A stretch of 64,000 nt of DNA, taken from assembly GCA_028023455.1 (NCBI GenBank), contig JAQFVV010012573.1:2352815-2416814 (forward strand). The letters are read 5' to 3'. Below, piece by piece: positions 36,370 to 50,094 of this stretch. Source of the stretch: Epiperipatus broadwayi (taxonomy: Eukaryota; Onychophora; Udeonychophora; Euonychophora; Peripatidae). The position numbers and the translations under genes are program-made. Every line of letters begins with the position of its first letter. Position 1 is the first letter of the stretch. Below the pieces are notes generated by a model. That model had not been told where the DNA came from and did no database searches. It saw only the letters and a program-made list of their open reading frames with translations.

Positions 36370-36600
36370 TTCTAGAAGAAATGTGTGTTAGATCCTAATG
36401 GTTCGGGTTCACTATTCCAAGATAATTGGTACTTAGGTATTACTCCTGCAATATAGGAGAGACGGTATGCCTTTTCACAATCATGATAAATGTCTAACCT
36501 TGCAATCCCATCAAATAAACCCTGCAACCTCATCCAATAATGTGACAAGTTTTCACTTTCATTTATTGTCCAGATGTTTGAACAAGTTCTTCTCAAAATG
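36370..36600 (-). other. Unassigned minus-strand open frame in a GC-richer patch
   Basis: A 74-codon frame (36372-36596) with a moderately mixed composition (for example RLQGLFDGIARLDIYHDCEKAYRL, shown here only as a landmark at 36450-36530) lies beside the Merlin-like relic. No family is recognised. It may be part of a mobile element or chance. Confidence 0.25.
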
Positions 36601-36805
36601 TTTTTTACTTCAGCATTGGTTTATTTTTTCCAATTTTTTGATTTATACTACATTTTTTTCCTTTTTTAAAAACAATACAAAATGATGAACATTTGCAGTT
36701 TACTTGCTATTGAAATCAATGTGATCGAGTACATTCACACTTTGGAGAAGCAATAGTGGTGTAATGTTTGAGGATGTAATAATAAAATAGCCTTTATATG
36801 AGAAC

Positions 36806-37150
36806 ATGGTTGGAGAGTTCCAGAATTCCATTTTTGATGGTGATACAATTTATTTTGAGCTAGGCTCACAAATTAATATCCATAGAATGGAAGAAAACAG
36901 AGCTTGGTTTAGCAGACAAAAACATAAAATTGGAGGTCCTAACAAAATCATTGAAATTGATGAGAGTCTTTTGCACAAAAACAAAACAACAAGCTGGATG
37001 AATTCTTGCAGAACAGCACCAAACAAAATGTGAAAGAGGAATTGACAATTTATTCAAACTGTTGGAAAGCCACTGATCATTTTCATGTGAATCATACTGG
37101 ATGACATCAAAAAAATTAGTCCACTATATTGAAGAAATGGTTTTGAAAAA
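36806..37150 (+). pseudogene. Decayed Merlin-type (ISXO2-like) DNA transposase fragment
   Basis: The frame 36806-37033 contains HKIGGPNKIIEIDESL, which matches the conserved IGGPG..VEIDES block of ISXO2-like transposases, where the Asp is the first residue of the catalytic triad. After the frame stops at 37033, a shifted frame reads VKEELTIYSNCWKATDHF and HVNHTG. This matches the SDCW.AY ... VNHS block; the second catalytic Asp of this block is replaced by Asn here. Traces of the next block follow near 37105-37140. Several frameshifts and stops make it non-functional. Merlin elements move by cut-and-paste. Terminal inverted repeats could not be recognised. Confidence 0.75.
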
Positions 37151-40100
37151 AATATATTTACTACTTATTAACATTTCTGGTGAAGAACCCATGCAGGTGT
37201 TATATTGCATAATCCTGTGTTAAGAAAGTCTCCATTTTGGGAAAAATAAAAAATTTTACTTTTAGTCTCCATTTTGAAACAAAATTTTATTCACTTAAAA
37301 GAAAATAGAACAAATCAAATGAAGTGATTGTTTCATCATAATGACAATTCTTGTTATATATTACATGAGAAGTACCGTATATGTATATATTAAGCATTTG
37401 TAATTTAGTGATTGTTTTGTCCATATTTAAAATAACATTTGGGAATTGCATAAAACTTTTTCAGATTTATTTTGGTATAAAATTTATATTTATAGTATTG
37501 TTAGAAATTAATATTTTTAGTATTGTTAGATTTACTCTGGTGCAATTACTGTTACATATTAGAACTGCTACACCTTTTCACATACATATTCAGGCTGTGA
37601 TAAATTTGTAAATCTTGTGAAAATATATACATGTGTTCCATTTTGATGGATTTATCATTTTAAGTTTGTACAAGATCCAAGTGTACACATTATTTGGTTA
37701 GATCACAAGATCAGAAAGTTATCAGCAGATTTATATGAATGTGAAAAGATATAGAAAGTCTAACATGTTGCAGATCTAATATGTAATTATCTTATAATCT
37801 TGAAACTAGTCTGGAAATATTGGATAGAATAGCAGAGGATAGAGACTTATTAAGCACAATCATTTGGCACCTATCAGTTACTAAAGCTTATAGCAAGTTG
37901 CACAAAGGTGGTGAAAGAAAAATGTATGCTGCTAAAACAATATGTAAATTGTTGTCATGTGATCTTTTATTGTTACAAAGTAAATTCAATAACTTGTAAC
38001 TAATACATCTTAATTGCAAGGTTTTAAATCTCCAGATATCATTCAAAATTTGTACCACTGCCATTTTTAAAATTATAAAACCTTTTTTAATTTTATCTAC
38101 ATACAATTGTTTGGCTAATTTCAAAGCATTTTAAAAAATCATCTAAATTCTTTGGTCATTACTCAAAATTTGAACAAAATATTATTTCCACTGGCTCAAA
38201 ATAGAATGTTTCAGGCAGATGTAATAAGCTTATGGTTATGTTTTTTTCAACCATTATAGATTGTTTCTAATAAAAAAATGTAAACTGATAATAAAAAAAA
38301 ACAATGTAGAGCTACAATTAGCCAAAGAGTTTAATTAAATTTAATCTTTCAAAAACATGTTTTCTGCAGGAAAATTGAAATATACTCTAATAAATAGACT
38401 AAAAAATCGTTCTTTAATAAATTGGGAAAACATTCGTATTTCAAGATTGGTTTGTGTTATCATTACAAACCTCATTTAACATTTCATTATTTAATTTTTA
38501 TATTTGTTTTTTTTTTTAATCTATTGGAATTAATATCATTTACACACATTTAAAAGTGGTTGCTAATGATAATATAAATCCACTAAATACTAGAAATAAT
38601 TAAAAACTACAACTTTTTGAAAAGATTCTCAATGTGAAAATTTTCAATAATATTCCTCTTTCATTTTGTCTTATTATGCCTATAATTTTTATATTTCTCT
38701 AGTACTGCTATTTTTCATCTATAGTTTGTATTTCACACATTTTATCAGTTGAAAGCATGCAAAATTCTTATAAATATACTATAGAAAGACAAACATTTCC
38801 TAACTGTTAATTTCTAAAAAATCATCTATTAAGTTCTTTTAAATGACTTATGTGTTTTCTTATAAATCAAACTTATTTCTTTTTATTTAGTATTATAATT
38901 TCATGTAATGCCATATAAATAAAACTTTTACTGATAAGTATCAGAAATATTTTTGAGTTCAATGTCTCAATTCAAAATTTATACTTAACCAGCTCATTTT
39001 AAAGTAGAAATAGAATTCCAATTTGCATAAATATTATTGCTAAACTTTTAAAATGCCTATTTTTATTTTCAAATTATATATCAACATTTACCTCTATTAA
39101 ATATTAGATAGTACTAATATTCTCATGCTTATAAATAATTAAAAATTGTTTCAAGTTGATCACTCAATAAGTAGAAATAAAATTTATTATAAGGTGAAAT
39201 ATTTGAAATGAAGTAACTGAAGCTAAATGTTTTATCACAGCTGATATGATTCAAAAATTGCATATAAAGTATTTGATTGCATCACAAACCATTTCTTTAA
39301 TATCTTTCAGTCACTATCATTATGTGAAATATTTTTCTTTTATTTCTCCGTCAATTTTATGTCTTATAAAAATATTTGTGTTTTCCTGTCTACTAAACTC
39401 TGCAGCCCATATTTTTTACAAATATACAGTTTCAGAGGCATATAATAAAAACATCGTATTTAATCTTTACATTTTTTTTTCATTAGTGTTATTTTTAAAA
39501 AAAATTAATTGTGCAAAAATTAATTACAATATTTACATATTCTTATTTATTTGTATTAAGTTAAATCGCAAAATAAAAAACAAAGTATCATATCACGTCC
39601 TTTAATGCAAGCTTCAACTTATTAATCTAAAATTAATATAAAAAAAATACATGAAACATCTTCATATGCATTATTTATAAATAAGAGTGTGTATATTTGA
39701 TTAATCTAAAAATAAAACAACATGAAATGTTTTCATAGTATATATAGCATCAGCATTTACAGGTAATATTTACCTTTTATTTATTATCGTTACTTCTAAC
39801 TAATAACTAATGCATATTTAGTAATAGTAAATATTATAATTAATTTTGGAACTTTTTTTTTTTTTTTAAATATCAATAATGAAAAAAAATGTAAATATTA
39901 AATAGGACATTTTTATTATATGCCCCCAAAACTGTATATTTATCAAACGTATGAGTTGCAGAGTTTGGTAGATAGGAAAACACCCAAGTATCCTTATAAA
40001 ATATTATTAACATGCAGTTTCCTGCTAGTGGGTCTGAATCCATATCACCCCAAAACCTGGATCAGAAAAATGTTTGATCAACCTCAACTTCTAGGTATGT

Positions 40101-42951
40101 ACTCTGAAATATAGAGTCTAGGCATATGCTCTAAAATAAATATTAAGATTTTTAAAACTGAAAAAGATCAAGAAATAGCATGCTTTGACTTTTATAAATT
40201 GTTATTAGACATGAAAATAATTAGTATGTAGATATTAACATTATTACCTACAGCTATTCTATACTTAACAGAACTCTGCTTTTTACATGGTCTGTTTTAC
40301 ATAGGATATTTCAGTTTTTAAATTTAATTTTTTTTAAGGATTGAAATGAAAAATATTACCACACAGTGTAAATTTAGTAATAAAAAAATTATCACATTTT
40401 GTACCATGAAATTTTTATAAATTTTTATCAATTTAGTTATGCTTTAAATTTAAAATGATTAATTTTTAAGAAACTTAGTTATTTGTAAGCTTATAACAAT
40501 CAAAAATACTTCACAGATTCCTATTAATTTAATTTTTTGCAGTCTGATTGTAAATGTACTTCTAATTTCATCAACTAATGCTATCTCCATTTAACTTTTT
40601 ATGTTTTTAAATCAGCAATATAAATAAGTTGTATTCACTATAAAAATGTATCATTTTATCAAATTATGCTCTTTAATTATGTCTGGCTCTTTATTTCTTT
40701 AGCAATAGCAAGATATATTCCCTTCAGGCTTCTCTTTATTCTCATAATTATGTGTAATTTATGCTGAGACATTTCTATTAAGAAACCAAGAAACGTTATC
40801 TCATCTTCTGATCATCATAAAAATTTCACTTGTTTTATGATATTTTTTGTTTTTATTTTATCATGACATCTCTAATATGTATGCATTGCAAATATTTTAA
40901 TAATTTCTCTATAGAGTATTGAATCACTGATATAACCTTCCAAACTTTCATTTTGATAACCTGATAATAATAGATAAATGTTATTACATTTCTTTGCTAC
41001 TTCATCTGTCTTCTTCAAACAATCTATCTAAAGGTAGTATTTGTCATTATGTGAACAAATTTATCTTTGATCAATTGAAGTCTAATATCAATTCCTTCCT
41101 CTTCCGATTATTTTTATCATACTTTCAGAATTAAGAGTATAAACATTATTTTTGAAGGATTATCTTCAATAACTCTCCATAAAATGTCAGTTGAAATAAT
41201 CATAGCACTAAAGTCCATGTAAGAAAAATAATTTCACATATGTTGCCATTACATAAATTGTTTTACTGATAAGAAATCATAAAATGTAGATTATTTGCTT
41301 TAAGCTCCTTGTAGCTTTTATTGTTGATGAATCTTCTTAGATATTTGTAAAGTCACATTACTTATTTGATTATTTAATCATTCACAGTGATCTGTTGGAT
41401 GAAATTAATCATCAGTATTTTTTATTATTAATTAAACAACATGTGCAGAAAAATTAAAGGATGAATGAAAATTTCCTAATGCTAGATTACAACTTTTTCC
41501 AAAAATCTATAAGTCTCTGACATTTTTTAAAAATCTTTTACATTTCATCATTCCAACAAAAATCTTGCTATTGGTTATCATATTCATAGCTGATTCTATC
41601 AGAAAGCTATGTAAAAATGACAATGTAAACTGACTATATCTGTTTGAAGCATATAGATGCTTTTAAGATGATATGCTTTTGCCAATGATAAATCTGAAAA
41701 AAAATCTAATTAGAATAACATCAAAGTTTCAGGTCCACAATATCATTTTTTTGCCTATATATATTTTTATGATGATATAGACATTATGATTATCCTTCAT
41801 ATCTGATAGTAACACATATATGACCTGATAGAAATAGTATACACTATCTGTAATATTTCACATCATTAATGTTTAATAGCCATGCAATGTAATAAAATTG
41901 CTAACAAGATGGCAAAGTAAAATTTTCATATTCCATTATTCTTTTTCTAGTTTTCTCTTTCCTGACTCATATATGTCTAACAAATGTAGTTCAATTATTT
42001 TCATTTTTAAAAAAAACTTTTGTATTTTAATAGTAAAGTTGTGCCCTAGATGGTTTAAAGTAGTGATAGAATAATGATACCCAGAGCTCAAACTTTATGA
42101 ACCATGGCTTAATCAAGTAATTAAACTTCCTATGAAGTCTTGAGCAATAAACCATTCGATTATTATTATAATTTCTGAAATAATCTCAATGATCATAAAT
42201 ATTTCTTAAACACAAATATTTTGCTTTACATCTGTAAATATTTTTATTTAATAAAGTTTTACTCTTTAAAAAAATTAATTATTAAATGTCATTTAATGAA
42301 AATAAAATTGTTTATTATTTATCTAGATTATTATATAAATTTGAGAGTTTGTTTGTCACTTCATTGCATCAATCTTGAAGAATCTTGCAAGACTTTCTTT
42401 TTTTGTATAGAATTTTACTAGCATATAAGTTTAATTGTTTTTAAAAAATTTGTAGTTTGCAATATTACAAATCTATGTTATAATTATTTTTGAAAGACTT
42501 CATAAAAAAAACCCAAAAATAGGGCAGCACTAATTAATAGATTACAAAATTTAAAAAAATTTTAAAACTAAAAGTATAGTTTTTGACAAAGCAAGATAAA
42601 ATTTGATTTTTTAAATATATTTTAAATTAATAAAATTGCATTTGTAACCTTGTATTTAATTTCTCATTTGAATAATGACAATTTTGATCAGTGCTGCCTA
42701 TATATGTAATATTATAAGGAAGGAAGAATCCCTCCAGTCATGTACTCTATCCAATTAAATTAATAACATATAACTTGGGCATATGATAGATTCAAGTCCT
42801 GAATTTAGCTTGGTGAGTAAAAACTGGCTTATATATAGAAAAGCTCTAAGTATAAGCATACACTTACATCTTTCAAGTCGATGCTCATAGGCAAGTGCAA
42901 GGAGATTTACAAAACACATGACTGGAAGAATAGTTCCTTCTTTATAATAAT
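37151..42951. other. AT-rich non-coding stretch, nothing recognised
   Basis: Frames such as 37381-37611 and 39246-39605 are hydrophobic I/F/L/Y-rich, as expected from translated AT-rich DNA, with no start context, splice sites or domains to support them. No RNA genes seen. A B-box-like GATTCAAGTCC lies at 42789-42799. Confidence 0.45.
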
Positions 42952-43215
42952 GAATTTGATAAACTTTAGGTTTTCAGTTTAAATATATGTTTAATTTAAC
43001 AAGTGGTAAAGTAAAATTTAAAATGACACTACATTAGAAGATATGCTACTAAATTTGATAGGATGAATTTGATAAAATTTTAGAATGTCAGTTTAAATAT
43101 ATTTAACATATGAAAAAGTAAATTTTAAAATGACATGGGTACAGCAAGAAAAAAAAATTAATTTGATAAACTTTTACCATTTCCCTTTAAGTATATTCTT
43201 GCATGATAAAGTAAG
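42952..43215 (+). repeat. Degenerate minisatellite, three units of about 60-110 bp
   Basis: Three successive units begin 'aatttgataaa.ttt', followed by 'cagtttaaatatat.tttaa' and 'aaagtaaa.tttaaaatgacA' or variants, at about 42952, 43067 and 43157. The third is the most diverged. Confidence 0.65.
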
Positions 43216-43340
43216 ATATTTTTGCCTGTGTATTGAAATATATATTGCAAAAATGAAGAGATATTAGTTTTTGGTAATCCAGGTAAAATTTTATTTAAAC
43301 TTCATTTGGACCACTTATTTAATCTCTCATTTGCATGAAA

Positions 43341-43688
43341 AGAGATCGAGAACCCGATCTTCGTTTTGTGTTGGGGGTTTGCTTGCCGGGGGGTGTGTTT
43401 GAAAAAAAAGTTGGTGGGGGGAAGGGGTGGGGGTGGGGAAAGGGGGGGAAAGAAGGAAAAGAAGTGGGAAAGGGGGGAAGAAGGGGGGGAAAAGAAGGGG
43501 GGGGGGGGGGGGGGGAGGGGGGGGGAGGGGGGGAAGGGGGGGGGGGGGGGGGGGGGAGGGAGGGGGGGGGGGGGGGAAGGGGGGGGGGGGAAAAGGGGGG
43601 GGGGGGGGGGGGAGAGGGGGGAGGGGGAAAAGGAGAAGGGGGGAGGAGAGGGGGAGGAAGAAGGAGAAAGGGGGGGGGGGGGGGGGGG

Positions 43689-43728
<40 letters not shown>

Positions 43729-43740
43729 GGGGGGGGGGGG
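43341..43740. other. Probable sequencing artefact: adapter-like sequence, A8 and a poly-G block
   Basis: From 43466 to 43740 there are 275 consecutive purines, mostly G, in DNA that is otherwise about 75% AT. Just before it are AGATCG (43343-43348), TGCCG (43384-43388) and TTGAAAAAAAAG (43399-43410). These words occur in the same order in Illumina adapter read-through, followed by the poly-G of two-colour chemistry. Proline- and glycine-rich frames through this block are therefore not genes. A real purine tract capable of forming quadruplexes is the alternative. Confidence 0.7.
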
Positions 43741-43872
43741 ATATATTAAAATCATTTAAAAAATATTCACATAATATAAAATAGTTTATTTTAAAATTAT
43801 TGTTTATTGTATTTAATAAAACATATTTTTGTGTGATACTGCTGTTGACAATTATTTTATGTAATTGTGTAA

Positions 43873-44160
43873 ATATATTTTGATTATCAAACATTCTACT
43901 AATGCAAGGAGACAGCTTTGCAATGGGGAGAATTAATGAATAAAAATTCTATTTGGTATTCACTTCACCAAATATACTTTAATTATCAAACTTCTTACTA
44001 ATGTCCTCCATTACAACTAATTAGAAAGTGCAATATGTAAATGTATTTTAATTATCAAACTTTCTAATAATAGAAATGGGACAGCTAGAGAAATGAAAAA
44101 AATTAATGAGGAAAATTTTTATTTGGTATTCATTCTTTTATTTTTATTATTATTCTACTA
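43873..44160 (+). repeat. Degenerate minisatellite, three units of about 75-100 bp
   Basis: Units start with 'aaatatattttgattatcaaac' (43871), 'aaatatactttaattatcaaac' (about 43970) and 'aatgtattttaattatcaaac' (about 44039). Each continues 'ttcta.taat...', and two continue to 'gggacagct...aattaatga..aaaattt..tatttggtattca' or close variants. Confidence 0.7.
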
Positions 44161-47100
44161 ATGTGTGTAAAACCATGGGTCTACTTTGCTCATGATAGTA
44201 AAATAAAACAATATAGTGGAATTAAGAATTAAAATATATTTAATGAATATTTACATGAAATAATAAGACAAGAGTTACCAACAGCAGTTAAAAATGATGT
44301 ACATTATTTGTAAAAATGTGTTACAATAGTTATTTTTATCTGCTATTTATATCTCATGTATTATTTCATATAAATATTATTTATTGTCTACAAGAGTGTT
44401 ATCACTAACAGTTGCTTGTATTTAAAAAGTTTAAATAAAGTTTTCTAGACTTTCAATATTTAATGATAGATGATGGAAATAGTTCAACATATTAGCACAT
44501 TATTTAAATATATTTCGCTTATCAACTACATTACATTCATTTAATCTAATAACTATAGCAAAGTCAGGAGTACAACTAATATACAATAAAATTAATCTAG
44601 CTATTGAAGTTTCAGTAAATTCTAAAATCTGTATAAAATTATTCAGTATTGCAAGTTTTTTTAATTTTACATTGAGCTATAGTTAACTTAAATAACATTT
44701 CTTATTTAATCTTAAATACTCACACATTAAAATGTAAAAAGGTCAGTAAACAAATTGTTACAGATTTAAATTAAGAAAAAAAAACAGTTCAGCATATTTG
44801 TTAATTAATAAATCTACTTGATATGTTTTTATTTTTTCTTAAAAAGTTATAACTGGTACGAAATTTACATCCAAAACAATATTAAAAAGCATTAATACTG
44901 ATATTTAATATTTGAATTTTGTCCTTTATTGATCTGGAAAATAAGAGATACATTGCAGAAATGTTATTTCATTTCTTCTTAATCAAGAAAAATAATTAGA
45001 TAAAGATAAGATACTAAAAGGGATAAATTAATGGTATTATATAACTCACAAGCTAATGCTAACCAAAGACCTATATGAGAAAATCACATATCATCATATA
45101 CTATATACAATCACGTTCTACTATTCAGTATGACAAAAAATTTCAGTTTAAGGCCAGATTTTTAATTATTTTGTAAACAGACCCATTACTACAAATAATT
45201 CATAATAAAAAATCTCACATGCTAACAATGACTGAAGAACTATACATATCTACACATATTGTTTACTATATCCAGTAACCTTCCATTAGCTTGTACCAAC
45301 ATGACAAAAAAAAAAAAGTTTGACCTTTTCCCTGGCTGGCTAAAATTATAATAGATGATGTATATAAATAATAGTCAACAAGTATGAAATTTAAATCCAA
45401 CAAGATATTATAATAATACCATTTAAATTGATCTAAATGTAAACTATTAAAATATTTTCATTTAATTTATTTTAATCTTTTACAAATTTGGATTTAATTA
45501 ATACTTAGTAGAGTATCTCTCTCTTGGGCAACACATCTTTACCTATACCATTTATACCGTTATAATATATATGTATTTAATTAAATGTATGATAGAATTA
45601 CCAAAATTAGCCGTGTAAAGTATAATCTTTGACTGATTTTTCATTGAACAATTCTTTTAACTAATGAATCCTTTGCACAATCAATTGAAACAATATGGAC
45701 AATTGTTTCTATTGCTTCATTATAAATTTTGAAGTCAATTATTTATTCTTTCATCTTAGTTCTTATCTTTTACATATTTACTCATAATAACTAAATGTTC
45801 CCTCAGATCTTTTCCAATAAAAATCTTGAGACCCCCCCCCATTTTAAACTACAAATATATTATCAACAATATTGCTTCTATAGCTAACCAAATAGGGAAT
45901 TGATAAACGTCCATATTAAAAAAAAATCCTGCAATATTAATAAATGAATAAGTAAAAATCTCAACTCAAAAGAATTGAAAAATGCTAAGTAGCTGTTGAA
46001 GTATTTAAAAAATGCAATAAAATCTCTTTATTAAAATTTTATAAACATACTTTTATTTAATTTGTAAATAAATTTGACATATATGACAAAAAATTTACAT
46101 CTTTTTAGTCTTCTAATTATTAATGCTTATTCATCTGTCCTTATTTCTACTCTATCTTATCTTAAGTATATATAAATTAATGAGAAATGCTTGGGTAGTT
46201 GATGATTGGTAGAAGGATAACTTCCAGCTAACTCAATGTACATTGTTAACGGCTTCCCCCTAAATGGTTTTATTTTTGTTAAATATGGTACTACATTTAA
46301 ACTGATAATTCAAATGCAGTTTTAATTATCTCATTTTATCATATTATAATAATGTTTTGTTATACTTTATCGATATCCTTTTTATAGTAGTGTAAAATGA
46401 TTCATATATATATATATATTCATTTAATCAAAATATACTTATTGATTAATTCTTTACTAAGATAATTAAATAATTATTGCATAAACATTTATATAAATAT
46501 TTTGTTAAAAAAAAAAACTATTAATATTTAAATATATTCCCAAATGCATAATTAAATTCTAAAAGATAAAAAAAAAACTTTATTAGAATTTCAATTAAAA
46601 ATTTCTAATATCAATTATTAGTAATTTAAATTTTACAAGAAAATTTTTATAGCAATGTAAAAATTTATTATACTTTTTTCTTTTAACATAGAACTACATT
46701 ATACTTTTTAACAGTTTATAACTCAGCTGAGCAATCTTTTTTGAGCAGAGAACCTCTTTAAACTTTGCTCATAAATTGAGTCATTCCCATAAAAGAAAGT
46801 TTTCATACACATCATATTAATTACAAAGTATATCAAAATAAAATTATTTTTTAAGAAAATCCATATAAATTTTATATAACAAAAAATAAAAAGAAATTAC
46901 TTATAAATTATAATGAAATTTATGATTGAGAATAAAACATACAATATTTTAATAGAAAGTTATTATCTGATATTTTCATAAAGTAAGCATGCCATATGGA
47001 AAGTCATCAAAAAACCATAGTCCTTTTAGAACAATGAAATCATTTGATGGCAGTAATAGGAAGTGTTGATCAGAAAAGGTAAAATTAGCTTATTGAATAG

Positions 47101-50090
47101 AAAAATCGATCACAAAACTTTCTGCTTAAATCTTTAAAAACTGAAAGCAATAACAGTAAATGAACTTTTACTGAACAGAAATCAAAAAATATTGAATCCA
47201 ATAAAAGTATTTTTTATCTTAATGAAGAATTAATCATTGATCAGAACAATAAAAATAGAGATGGGGAGGATGACAATTCTTATCAAATTCACAAACTGTT
47301 AAGATAAAATGAAATACATTGGATTTCATCTTCATTATTGAAGATAATTTTATTACAATCAAAATAGTAACATTCAAGAAAGTAAAATCACAAATATATC
47401 TTCTGTGTTTAAATATTGGAACAAATTACATTGAATAATGATGTGGAAAATGGCTATCACATTTTTTCATGACAATTTTTTTAACGAGAAAAAAATCTGT
47501 TCAAATTAATGATTACAATTTTCTTCATTCAGACATTGTAAAGAGTAATTTAAAGTGATTGGTTTATCTTCACACTTTCATTTCCAGTGCTTAAGATTTG
47601 CCCATACTTAAGCATTTGGGTTGAAAGAATAGGTGGATTCATTCTATTCTTTCACAAAGACTTTAACTTGTGTTGGAAATGAAAGTATTCATTTATTATT
47701 AACATTCATAAAAAAGGGCATGTACATTAGCTTGAAATGCTGATCTTTAGTTTATTACAATTTATATACATCGCACTATATAAATAAATATCTCATTTAA
47801 ATAAAAATTGAAAATTTCGTATTTCATTTTTCATAAATATTTCTTCAAATGAAAAGATTTTATTGAAAGTGATTACCATATTCTGAAATTATAGTATTTT
47901 ATTATCATTGTTGCATACTTAATGATCAGTTTTTGAACTCAACATTATCCAATAAAATTATAAAGATTTGAAAGAATTTAAATTAGTCTAAAAGAACTCA
48001 CTAAATTTCACTCCTGTAATTAGTAAAAAAAAAAAACATTTTGAAAGCAAAGATAATCAATAATGATCAGAAAAACAAATAAATGCTAATGAAAATTATT
48101 GATGTGATTTTTTTTTTTAAATATTTTTATGTGTTCAATATTTATCCAAAAATAATTATGCATTTCATGGTGGTAATGACTATTATTTACTAAAAATTTC
48201 TAAAACTTAGTAGAAATGTTGAAATTGATTATAGAAAGACTGAATCTGGAAAAATATTTAAAAAAAACACACATAATCATTATTTAGAATTAGAATAAAA
48301 TTATTAATTTAATGGTTAATAAAGTAAAAGAATTCTTGATAAAATTTAAAAAGTTCGTAATACTTAATTCAACTTGATTCTACTAAAATATGAATCTAAT
48401 TGACAAAAAAAAAAAACAAGTTGAAATTATTGAATATTTTATTGGTTTTACATAAACTACAAAAAGTATGGGTTTTAACTTAAGATTTAAAAAAATGTTT
48501 TAAATATTGAATTTACAATATGTAGAGGCCAAGCCTATGGCTGTAGTATTAATATGATAGAATTTTAACAAAAAATGTGTAAAACCTTTTGTAATTTAAA
48601 TTTAATGACCTTAATTGTTGTTTTTATTTTGGGATAGTTCAAAGATTATATTATAAATTTTGATGCACTCAAAATAGAATATCTTAATAAAGCTACACTT
48701 GAATTTAAAATCTTTATCTGTTGCATACTGGTAGGTCAGAGAAATGTTGCTAAAGCAATTAGATTTAAGAAGAAAAAAAATCAAAAAATAGAGATTTATG
48801 TAAAAATGAAAATTTTTATTTGCATTCACTAATTGAGATAAAATAATTACTTACCATTAATAAAATGAGGAAAACGTTCCCAAATCTTATTGTTCTTTTA
48901 AATTTTTTTTTTCTTCAAGATTTTAGACAATGACTTTATGAAATCAAAAATAATTGCTTGAGGAATGTATAATAAATGGCATTCTATACAATACAACAAA
49001 AAAATTAGAATCAGAGATATATACTCATGATTATAAAGATGAATACTTGAAACAAGTATTCTTAATCTCAATTCTATCTGCATAGAATATTTGTGACCAT
49101 AATCAACATACCAAAGTTACTAGCGAGACTAGTATATTAATCTTAAAAGACTAGTAAAAAGCTTGATACAAATGGAAAAAATACTATGAATAAATTAAAA
49201 AATATTTTTATATACGATTATTTGTTTATAAAGCCTTTACAATCCTATATATATATATAAAATCCATAGATATCCATAATGCTATCAAGTGATATTCAAA
49301 TTAAACACTTCTTTATTAAAGAGTATATTTTTCAAGGAAAAAAATTGTTTCACCATTAATAAATCGTAATTGTTTTTTTTTTTATGAAGCTTTTTATGCA
49401 AAGAAAGTAATTTGTTAAAGCAACTGATTAAAACAAAATACAATGGCCTTTCCATAGACTAGGTATATTTCTGGATTCTAAAAAAATATGGTATTGGAAT
49501 AAAAAATTTTCAAGGAAAAAGTACTTGGAAAAAATATACTTTTGACTACAGTACAGAACTGAATAGGTATAATATTTAAATTATGAACAAAATGTGTTTA
49601 TGCTACATAAATTCATGTTTGAAATATGATATTTAGTAAAGGAAAAAAATCGATGTTATAGTATCATATTTACAATTAGTTTTGTGTAATTGGATATAGC
49701 ATAGGTCACGGCTTTACAGTAATACTATACATCAATGAAATTTGTTAAAACAACCAATTAATTATGACAGCTTTTCAATAGGTGGAGTATATATGCTGCT
49801 GTTTAAATAATATTTAATATAATGATTCTTTCCCAAATTTTAAAAGTTGTTAACTCCTTTTGCAGTGTTTCAGCAGAAAGAAACCTTTCTCAGTTAAAAT
49901 TAATTTAATTCTATCTAAGAATTACAAAATCTTAAGTTTCACAAAAGAACATCTAGTTTAACTCTATTTTTTTAAAAAATTACTTTTGTTCTGAATCCAT
50001 AATTCATTGAAAGATGAGCTCTAGAATTGCCATTCTACTAAAAAACTAAATCAAGGGATATATAAATAAAACACATGCTCTTTTTAATAA
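44161..50090. other. AT-rich non-coding stretch
   Basis: No supported gene. An imperfect direct repeat of about 180 bp may exist at 45040-45170 and 45220-45340 ('gctaa.....actatata' and 'catgacaaaaaa' landmarks). A C9 run lies at 45832-45840. The frames at 48611-49083 are lysine/asparagine/isoleucine-rich chance frames. Confidence 0.4.
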
Positions 50091-50094
50091 ATCG

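Noticed and set aside
39246-39605. 119-codon hydrophobic open frame
   Set aside because: It is I/F/Y/K-rich with no domain, promoter or splice context, as expected for a chance frame in about 75% AT DNA.
43319-43894. Long proline-rich and glycine-rich open frames on both strands
   Set aside because: They are created by the poly-G/poly-purine block, which is probably a sequencing artefact.
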